Shown one piece after another: positions 57,386 through 64,000 of a stretch of DNA of 64,000 bases (positions within the stretch are counted from its first letter, which is position 1; each line of letters begins with the position of its first letter). The DNA comes from JAAFJU01 sp043764895 (GTDB lineage: Bacteria; Cyanobacteriota; Cyanobacteriia; Leptolyngbyales; Leptolyngbyaceae). The notes beneath the pieces are model-generated. The model was not told the DNA's origin. It saw only the letters and a program-made list of their open reading frames with translations, and searched no databases. A program made the translations under genes and the position numbers. The DNA lies in assembly GCA_043764895.1 (NCBI GenBank), contig JAYUJY010000216.1:60570-124569 (forward strand). The letters run 5' to 3'.

Positions 57386-59824
57386 TTATTTCCACTGTTG
57401 CCAGTTTGGTTCTCCCGTGCCACACGTTGCCGTTGCCTGAAGCGCGATGGGTTGTGCAGCGACTAGTGCAATCGTGCCTGATGGGTCGACATGTAACTTA
57501 TTGGCTTCGAGAAGAGGTTTGATCGGTTGTAGCGGGGGTACTGATGGATTCATTGCAGCGATCGATCGCACATCATTCCACGATCGACCGCTTCTTCTAT
57601 GTTGGCTGGGAGCTTGTGGAATACCGCCGCGTCCGGTGGCAATGAAAGAACTACTTTTTGCAGTACCGCAACGATCGGTGATTTGACGACTGGAGTCTAC
57701 GACTTCACTGGGTAATTCATTTAAAGCATTCGTCGGATTGATGCCAATCGTATTCACTTGAACATTGCCACTGATTCCAAATTCTGACCTTGCCGTGATA
57801 TCGTTTTCAGGGGTCAGCGCCGTGCGATATTTTAATCCTAAAATGCCCTGAGTTGTAATCGCAATGTTGCCGCCTCGTCCCGTCGAAGCATTGGCAACAA
57901 TGTCACTATTTTCGAGTCCGCCGATAATCGGCGAATCTATTGTAATATTTCCGCCGTTGCCAGAACCTCCGGCAGTTGCCGTGATTTTGCTGCCGTGCCG
58001 CAGAACTAAAGCCTGGGATTTTAAAACGACATTCCCGCCTTCTCCTAAAACCGTGGCGGCGCTAATTTGGGCTTGCCGATCGAGCAAAATCCGATCGGCG
58101 GTAATGCTGACTTTACCACTGTTGCCCAGCCCGGTATTCGCGACAATAATGCGAGCTTGATCTCGAACTCTGAGAAGAGGGGTATTAATCGTAATGCTTC
58201 CCGCATTTCCCCGAGGGCGCAGCGGCAAATTCAGTGCGGCGATTACGGATGGGGTGCTTGGACCTGCGCCAGAAGTAATGTCACTCCGGTTGCCGACTTC
58301 GAGCGATTCACTGGCATTAATCATCAGATTTCCCGCATCTCCGTTCGTAGAACTCGCCGTATTCAGGTTGCCCGTATCGTTCATGAACATCGATCGAGTA
58401 TTAATCGTGACATTTCCGGCATTCCCGTTGCCTAGGGTCGAACTCGAAATCGTACTGGGACCAAAGGAACTGGGACTTCTTCCTATTAGTTCAATGCGAT
58501 CGGCGTTGATATTGACATTCCCAGCGTCGGCATTTCCAAAGGTCGTTGCAGAAATAATGGCACCCTTCATGACCGATAAGAAAGGCGTCGAGATCGTAAC
58601 GAGTCCCGATCGTCCGGTTATCAGGGGCGAAAAGCTAGTGGTTCCAATCACACTAATCAACTCTGAATTTCCCGCTAAATATCCCGCCATCTTGACTGAT
58701 TCACTGGCATTGATGGTCACGTCTCCGCTGGACCCTAGGCCAAAGCTCCGACTGGCCAGCGAACCGCCATCCACTAAATTAAGCTGGCGCGTCGTGACTG
58801 AAATACTGCCAGAATTGCCCGCTAGGGTTTCATTGATGATCGCACTGCGAATATTACGGTTCGCAATACCGCCGATGATGTCTAAAGAATCAGCTTTAAT
58901 GCGGAAATCTCCAGCAGCGGCGAGTCCTCGATTTTGACTGAATAGTAAAGAACCCTCCGTCAGGCTCACCCGCCGCCCCTGAACTTGAACCGAACCCGCA
59001 CCTACCCCGCTGACCTGTACGATCGATTGTTTGGACAGGGTGATGTCACTCAATTTCTGAGTAGCGGCAGTGTTGAGCTTCCAGAGAGAAGTGCCCGCGT
59101 CAAGGCTCGCCGTTTCAAGTGCGTCAAGACTTGCGAGTTCAACCCGTCCCCGTTCTGCCGTCAGGACACCCCCCATGAGGTTAATCGGACCGCCCACTAA
59201 GGCTAAGGTCTTTCCGGGTTGAGCCTTTAATCCAGCGATCGGCCCGGTGGTCACATAAGGCGTGAACGTTGGAGACGGTGCGACTAGACGATGCCCGGTC
59301 CCGTTGACTTGAATGCTTCCGGGTTGAGTTCCCATTTGAAGTCCGATCGGCAGATTCACACTCAACAGCGCAGGCGTTGCATTCATCGTATTAAATTCAA
59401 TCGCATCTGCAAACTTAATTCCCGTAGCGGTCGTCCCGAGAAAAGAACCTCCCAATTGCAATTGCGCATTGGGACCAAATACGATTCCGTTAGGATTCAT
59501 TAAGAACAGATTGGCCTGACCCTGTGATTTTAGAATCCCGTCGATCGTAGAGAGTTGAGATCCCGTGACCCGACTAAAAATAGTTTGAATATCCAGCGCA
59601 TTATTGAAAATAGCAGAGCCACCTGTGGGCACTGAGAACTGGCTAAAACTATGAAAAAGATGGTTGCCCGATCGGGTTCCATTGTTAATCTGAAACGTAG
59701 TCCCCGTTTGAGTGACTTGGGTTCCGAGAGTCGAATCTGGAACCACTTGAGCAATTGCATGTTCAGTCATTCCCCAGACTACCGTAAGCATCATTGCGCT
59801 GGATACGATCGCTTTCATAGTCAA
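57386..59824 (-). CDS. Filamentous-haemagglutinin-like secreted protein, copy 1
   Basis: 812 aa. The signal peptide covers about 1-24 (MKAIVSSAMMLTVVWGMTEHAIA). The TPS/haemagglutination-activity domain spans about 28-250 (GTTFQINNGTRSGNHLFHSF; NLFLMNPNGIVFGPNAQLQL). The rest is a beta-helix of GNAGNVTIN-like repeats. The end has the cyanobacterial pattern SSSFIATGRGGIPQ and a final Cys pair. Such proteins leave the cell through a TpsB pore (not seen here). It is a close tandem paralogue of the gene upstream. Confidence 0.9.
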   Translation of the reverse strand: MTMKAIVSSAMMLTVVWGMTEHAIAQVVPDSTLGTQVTQTGTTFQINNGTRSGNHLFHSFSQFSVPTGGSAIFNNALDIQTIFSRVTGSQLSTIDGILKSQGQANLFLMNPNGIVFGPNAQLQLGGSFLGTTATGIKFADAIEFNTMNATPALLSVNLPIGLQMGTQPGSIQVNGTGHRLVAPSPTFTPYVTTGPIAGLKAQPGKTLALVGGPINLMGGVLTAERGRVELASLDALETASLDAGTSLWKLNTAATQKLSDITLSKQSIVQVSGVGAGSVQVQGRRVSLTEGSLLFSQNRGLAAAGDFRIKADSLDIIGGIANRNIRSAIINETLAGNSGSISVTTRQLNLVDGGSLASRSFGLGSSGDVTINASESVKMAGYLAGNSELISVIGTTSFSPLITGRSGLVTISTPFLSVMKGAIISATTFGNADAGNVNINADRIELIGRSPSSFGPSTISSSTLGNGNAGNVTINTRSMFMNDTGNLNTASSTNGDAGNLMINASESLEVGNRSDITSGAGPSTPSVIAALNLPLRPRGNAGSITINTPLLRVRDQARIIVANTGLGNSGKVSITADRILLDRQAQISAATVLGEGGNVVLKSQALVLRHGSKITATAGGSGNGGNITIDSPIIGGLENSDIVANASTGRGGNIAITTQGILGLKYRTALTPENDITARSEFGISGNVQVNTIGINPTNALNELPSEVVDSSRQITDRCGTAKSSSFIATGRGGIPQAPSQHRRSGRSWNDVRSIAAMNPSVPPLQPIKPLLEANKLHVDPSGTIALVAAQPIALQATATCGTGEPNWQQWK

Positions 59825-59905
59825 GTCATCTCTAATTTCACCCTGTTATCGTTCCCAATGGTGAAGTTAGACTATCAATGGAGTCATTTCAGGGTTTCAA
59901 TCGCT

Positions 59906-62347
59906 TTATTGAGGGTTGCCGATGCTACAGGTTGCTATGGGTTGAAGTCCGATCGGTTGTGCGGCTACCAACGCAATTGTGCCTGATTCATTGATGTGTA
60001 ATGCACTCGCTTCGATCAGGGAATGGGTTGGATTGACCGCCGCAATAGGAACAGATAAAGGGGTTGCGGTGAGGGGGCGGAGGTCATTCCACGATCGATC
60101 GCTACCCCGTTTTTTTGGGCCTTGCGGAATTCCACCTCGTCCGGTGGCAATGAATGAACTTGTTTTAGCATTGCCACAGCGATCGGCAATTTGGCGACTC
60201 GAATCCACCACATCAACAGGAAGTGTGTTTAATGAATTGGCAGGATTGATCCCAATGGTGTTCACTTGAACATTGCCGCTGATGCCAAATTCTGAACTTG
60301 CAGTGATATCGTTTTCAGGGGTCAGCGCCGTGCGATACTTTAATCCCAAAATACTCCGAGTGCTGATTTGAATATTGCCTCCTTTCCCTTTTAGAGCATT
60401 AGCAACAATGTCACTATTTTCGAGTCCCACAACGATCGGCGATTGAATAGTGATGTTACCGCCTTTACCTGCCCCGCCTGCCGTCGCCGTAATCGAACTC
60501 CGATCGCGCAATAACAGCGTTTGGGTTTGCAAGGATAGATTGCCTCCTTCTCCAACCGCAGTCGCCGCCTTAATTGTGCTGCCTCCCTTCAAAGTGATGA
60601 AGTTCGCATTGACCTGCAAGGTACCAGCATTGCCTAATCCCTCGTTATCGACCTTAATGGTTGCGCCATTGAGGAGGCTCAACGATGGCGTGTTGATGGT
60701 CACACTGCCTGCTGCTCCACTGGGAATGGGCGGCAATCCCAGCCGTTGTTGAATCTCGCGCGAAACCATAGTTGCCGCCGACGCAATGGCACTCCCGTCG
60801 ATCGCTCCGTTCAACAAAAGCCCACTACCACTCACTTCGATCGATCGAGTGGCATTGATCGTCAAGTTGCCAGCATTTCCACTCGCTAGTGTTGATGTGT
60901 TAACGGTGCCCCCACGAGTGACGCTTAAGGTCTGGGTCTGAATACTCAAGTTGCCTGCATTGCCTGATCCTAAAGCCGATACCGTCAAGAGGGTAGCCTG
61001 TCTAGAGAATGGGCTGACGCCATCAACTTTGATCGTATTGGCAACCACGACGACATCCCCGCCGAGTTTGCTGCCAAAGTTAGAAGCCGCAATAATTCCA
61101 CCATTTAAAATGTTAAGTTCATCCGCCGAAATCGTCAGTATTCCAGCATTGCTTTGATCTAAGGTTGAAACCGCAATTCTAGTGCGGATAGCGGGATTGA
61201 TGTCGGCTTGTCCATCAATTTGAAGGGTGGAGGCATTGATCGCTACATTACCCGCTTGACTTTTACCGAAGGCTCTAGCATGAATCATCGCCGTATGCGA
61301 TAGGGCGATTTGAGGCGCGGCGATCGTTATCTCTGCGCCCGTTCCTGCAAGCACATCATGGATCAGAAAGCTCCCAAACTTCCCGAATTGATCCACTCCA
61401 GATAGTTGAAAAGTCTCAGACGCTTTAATCTGAATCCTTCCTGGCGGCTGAAATCCCTGAGTGACCATCAGCGCGATCGAGCCATTAAGAATCTGAATCG
61501 TCTTGCCCACGAGCTGAATGTTCGTGTTACCTGCTCCACTGGCCTCCAGTAACGATCGATTGGTGATCTGGATATCTCTGTAGGATTGTAGGGAATCCGC
61601 GTTCAAGTGCCAACCTTGAGAAGCGGTTGCTAGGCTGACATTGCCATTGGCACCACTCAGAACTGCTAGACTTCCCTGTGGTGCGGAAAGAACACCGCCA
61701 TTCAATGTCACGTTGCCCCCGACGAGCGCTAAAGTTTGATTAGGCTTAACCTGTAATCCTGCTGGTTGTGGGTTGGTTCTGATGACGGGCGAATAAGTAC
61801 TCTGTAACTGTAGTTTGTGCCCCGTTCCGTTAACCTCGATCGCTCCTGGATTTGTCCCCATTTGAAGTCCGATCGGCACGTTCACACTCAACAATGCAGG
61901 CGTTGCATTCACGGTATTGAATTCAAGCCCATCGGCAAACTTAATCGCACTCGCCGTTGTTCCAACAAATGACCCACCGAGGTTTAATTGCGCATTCGGT
62001 CCAAATACAATCCCGTTGGGATTCATTAAAAATAGATTCGCACTACCTTGGGTTTTTAAAATACCGTCAATGTTAGACAGTTGGAATCCCGTCACACGAC
62101 TGAAGATATTTTGTACATCTGTCGCGTTATTAAAAATTGCAGAGCCATTCGTAGGGATTGAGAATTGGCTGAAACTATGGAAAAGGTTGTTGCCCGATCG
62201 GGTTCCATTGTTGATCTGAAATACCGCGCCAGATTGAATTACTTGGGTTCTTACAGTCGTATCCGGTACAACTTGAGCAATGACCCGATCGTCGATCGAG
62301 AGCACACCCACTAGTACAGCAACTGGCCCAAATAATACCCGTTTCAT
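59906..62347 (-). CDS. Filamentous-haemagglutinin-like secreted protein, copy 2
   Basis: 813 aa, same domain order as copy 1: signal peptide (about 1-25, VLFGPVAVLVGVLSIDDRVIA), TPS domain (VFQINNGTRSGNNLFHSFSQ), beta-helix repeats and the C-terminal SSFIATGRGGIPQ motif. The segment LGLKYRTALTPENDITASSE is nearly identical in both copies, marking recent duplication or gene conversion. It lies 81 bp upstream of copy 1 and is likely in one transcript. Confidence 0.9.
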   Translation of the reverse strand: MKRVLFGPVAVLVGVLSIDDRVIAQVVPDTTVRTQVIQSGAVFQINNGTRSGNNLFHSFSQFSIPTNGSAIFNNATDVQNIFSRVTGFQLSNIDGILKTQGSANLFLMNPNGIVFGPNAQLNLGGSFVGTTASAIKFADGLEFNTVNATPALLSVNVPIGLQMGTNPGAIEVNGTGHKLQLQSTYSPVIRTNPQPAGLQVKPNQTLALVGGNVTLNGGVLSAPQGSLAVLSGANGNVSLATASQGWHLNADSLQSYRDIQITNRSLLEASGAGNTNIQLVGKTIQILNGSIALMVTQGFQPPGRIQIKASETFQLSGVDQFGKFGSFLIHDVLAGTGAEITIAAPQIALSHTAMIHARAFGKSQAGNVAINASTLQIDGQADINPAIRTRIAVSTLDQSNAGILTISADELNILNGGIIAASNFGSKLGGDVVVVANTIKVDGVSPFSRQATLLTVSALGSGNAGNLSIQTQTLSVTRGGTVNTSTLASGNAGNLTINATRSIEVSGSGLLLNGAIDGSAIASAATMVSREIQQRLGLPPIPSGAAGSVTINTPSLSLLNGATIKVDNEGLGNAGTLQVNANFITLKGGSTIKAATAVGEGGNLSLQTQTLLLRDRSSITATAGGAGKGGNITIQSPIVVGLENSDIVANALKGKGGNIQISTRSILGLKYRTALTPENDITASSEFGISGNVQVNTIGINPANSLNTLPVDVVDSSRQIADRCGNAKTSSFIATGRGGIPQGPKKRGSDRSWNDLRPLTATPLSVPIAAVNPTHSLIEASALHINESGTIALVAAQPIGLQPIATCSIGNPQ

Positions 62348-62475
62348 AGCTAACCTTAGATCAATGATTGTGCTTAGAGTGCCCCGATCGAACTTGTCAC
62401 CCCACAGGTCAGGCTTTCGTCAAATTAAGGTCGATTGCGAAATGGTATCGTTGATGTAATGAGTGATCGCAAATT

Positions 62476-63471
62476 ATGAGTCAATATCAAGATGATGACT
62501 TCTCCAAAGCCTATACAACCGCCCTCTACCAGACCAAGGGCGAAGTCCAGACCAACGTTCGAGTCAAGAGTGACGAGAGCTTAGAAATAGATCTGCTATT
62601 CGTTGGAAATCCTCAAAGCAAAGCTTGGGCCACCGAGGATCTAGGCGTCTTCGACCAAATGATGCGCGTCCATCCCACGATCGTCATCGAGCATTACAGC
62701 GGCTATCTAAACGCCGACCATATCATCCGATGCGTCACTCGTATGGACCTCTACGTCAGTGGAGAAAAGAAAGAAGCCAAAAAACGGGGCGATTCCCGTT
62801 CCGGGAGGCTTTCTGCTTTGCAGAGGCTTCGCCAACGCCAACGCTTCTCCGACGCCCAAAGACCCTTCACCTGGATGTTGGCGACGGGCTGTAGTGAGAC
62901 GATATTGCGATCGTTTGGGGCGACGCTAGACTCAGGGATGGGTGCCGGGATTTACAGGCTGGTTTCAGGACTGAGGATGGGTGTCGTGGTGATTCGAGAG
63001 CTACCAGAAAGCCCTGAGACTCTGTGGTTGCGCGGGTTAGGCAAAGACAAAATATTGACCAATGCCTTTGCTAATATTAGACGACTACCCGACACAAAGC
63101 GAGAGCGAAATGATATTGTAGAAATATGCATCAAGCACTTCAAATATTTGGTTGAGAAATCGGAAACGGGATTATCTGAACAAGAGGAGAACTTTATGAA
63201 GACCATGCAAGAGATTGACACCATTTACCGGGCTGAGATGAGTCGGGCTAGGCAGGAAGGCCAGAAAGAAGGCCAGAAGGAAGGCCAGAAAAACGGGAAA
63301 GTAGATCTGATTCTTTACCTGTTGAATCGACGGGTAGGAACTGTATCGATCGATCTTCAAGACAAAATAAAGGCATTACCATTGGCGCGATTGAACAACT
63401 TAGCTGAAGATCTAATGGATTTCTCGCAGGTGCAAGATTTGGTCAGTTGGTTTGATCGCTGCAAAGACTAG
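62476..63471 (+). CDS. Rpn-family nuclease-like protein hosting a translated SDR1
   Basis: 331 aa. The N-terminal part (LEIDLLFVGN; TIVIEHYSGYLNADHIIRCV) is of the Rpn/PD-(D/E)XK-like type. Residues about 106-123 (GDSRSGRLSALQRLRQRQRF) are the translation of a 53-bp SDR1 at 62791-62843, which keeps the frame open. The C-terminal half has EGQKEGQKEGQKNGK direct repeats and a DUF4351-like end (INRRVGTVSIDLQ-type helix, ALPLARLNNLAEDL). It is inserted between two haemagglutinin-like genes on the opposite strand. Confidence 0.8.
   Translation: MSQYQDDDFSKAYTTALYQTKGEVQTNVRVKSDESLEIDLLFVGNPQSKAWATEDLGVFDQMMRVHPTIVIEHYSGYLNADHIIRCVTRMDLYVSGEKKEAKKRGDSRSGRLSALQRLRQRQRFSDAQRPFTWMLATGCSETILRSFGATLDSGMGAGIYRLVSGLRMGVVVIRELPESPETLWLRGLGKDKILTNAFANIRRLPDTKRERNDIVEICIKHFKYLVEKSETGLSEQEENFMKTMQEIDTIYRAEMSRARQEGQKEGQKEGQKNGKVDLILYLLNRRVGTVSIDLQDKIKALPLARLNNLAEDLMDFSQVQDLVSWFDRCKD
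62791..62843 (+). repeat. Long SDR1 copy inside an open reading frame
   Basis: Two stems: TTCCCGTTCCGGGAGG and TTTCTGCTTTGCAGAGG, then CTTCGCCAACGCCAACG. It corresponds almost base for base to the intergenic copies at 22512-22566 and 49649-49703 (reverse orientation). Confidence 0.85.
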
Positions 63472-63569
63472 TCCAATCGCCCCACCCCTTCAGTCGATCG
63501 GACTCACTGCCATCAACACCTATTTCCAAAGCGCTGATTTCATAATTGGTCCTGCAATAATATTCGAGG

Positions 63570-63844
63570 CTATTGTTCGGCGATCGAACTTGTTCCTATC
63601 CCACAAGTTGTTGTTGAAAGCGGGACAATGGGTTTGGCCGCAACGAGTACAGTCGAACCTGACTCATCTACCTGAATAGCACTGGCTTCAACGATCGGTT
63701 GGATGGGTGGTGTGATTGAAACGCTTTGAATAGTGGACATGGCTGTAGTGAGCGGACGAAGATCATGCCAGGGACGATCGCTTCCTTTCTTTCTCATGGG
63801 ATCTTGCGGAATTCCACCTCGTCCGGTGGCAATGAATGAACTTT
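63570..63844 (-). pseudogene. C-terminal stump of a third haemagglutinin-like gene
   Basis: The last about 90 codons of a third copy (SSFIATGRGGIPQDPMRKKG ... TTCGIGTSSIAEQ), aligned with the end of copies 1 and 2. Homology stops at GAATGAACTTT (about 63844), where an IS1-like element begins. The rest of the gene would lie beyond the IS, outside the window. Confidence 0.85.
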
Positions 63845-64000
63845 GGCGTTGCATAATTAGTGTATGAGTTAAGGTGAATCCTGATGAAATGCCCTGAATG
63901 TAAATCGAGTCATATCCGTAAGAACGGGATCAAAAAAGGTAAACAAAATCACATCTGTGTAGATTGTCTTCGCCAGTTTGTCATTCGGAATGCAGCCCCT
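63845..64000 (+). mobile_element. IS1-family-like insertion sequence, left end
   Basis: Starts GGCGTTGCATAATTAGTGTA where haemagglutinin homology breaks off; a GG-starting end suits the IS1 family. It continues past the window. Confidence 0.75.
63884..64000 (+). CDS. IS1-like transposase, N-terminal part (cut by window)
   Basis: 39 codons from ATG 63884 to the window end. MKCPECKSSHIRKNGIKKGK followed by QNHICVDCLRQFV is the zinc-finger start (CPxC...CxxC) of IS1-type transposases. The rest lies beyond the window. Confidence 0.85.
   Translation, partial: MKCPECKSSHIRKNGIKKGKQNHICVDCLRQFVIRNAAP

Overview
The window reads as chromosome of a cyanobacterium. The palindrome GCGATCGC (HIP1) and its core CGATCG recur throughout. 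Several genes are typical of that phylum: a tandem-BMC carboxysome shell protein (CcmO), the nitrate-reductase-associated protein NarM, an SbtA-type bicarbonate transporter, ferredoxin-type sulfite reductase, MenH, pentapeptide-repeat proteins and filamentous-haemagglutinin-like secreted proteins. I cannot fix the genus from sequence alone.

Layout. 0-8 kb: phosphate uptake (pstCAB), a TonB-like one-pass protein, a TPR-tailed glycosyltransferase and a polar amino-acid ABC transporter (two permeases plus ATPase, no binding protein). 8-16.8 kb: a small secreted Cys protein, a 205-bp MITE-like element beside an orphan antitoxin-like gene, ureF/ureE, a FIST sensor with a histidine kinase, ccmO with a long acidic tail, a protein built of three repeats and a pentapeptide protein. 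16.8-24 kb: an accessory patch of decayed STAND-NTPase copies, an AT-rich three-gene island around a Rubisco-activase-like AAA+ protein, Rpn-family nuclease genes, a VapC toxin with its partner, and mosaic gene debris. 24-32 kb: core genes (histidine kinase, der, dnaJ-like, dnaK, narM, rhomboid). 32.3-44.4 kb: an integrated element in tRNA-Arg(CCT), bounded by a displaced tRNA 3' half and carrying integrase, primase-helicase, repressor, iteron-like repeats and a block of unknown genes. 44.5-48 kb: SbtA-like transporter, coiled-coil protein, sulfite reductase. 48-55 kb: a second accessory patch with toxin-antitoxin modules around an intact STAND-TPR protein. 55-64 kb: menH, a TnpB-only element, two tandem haemagglutinin-like genes plus a third cut by an IS1-like element, and another Rpn-family gene.

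Three things tie the accessory regions together. First, fragments of one STAND-TPR gene (intact at 50.7-54.0 kb) lie in at least seven other places. Second, two families of short palindromic dispersed repeats sit in these fragments and inside open genes; comparison with the intact copy gives filled and empty insertion sites within this one window. Third, the 12-kb tRNA-integrated element carries two separate repeat arrays that look like replication or control sites. The best candidates for something undescribed are the Rubisco-activase-like island (17.6-19.9 kb) and the tRNA-Arg element with its mirror-symmetric repeat cluster inside the primase gene.
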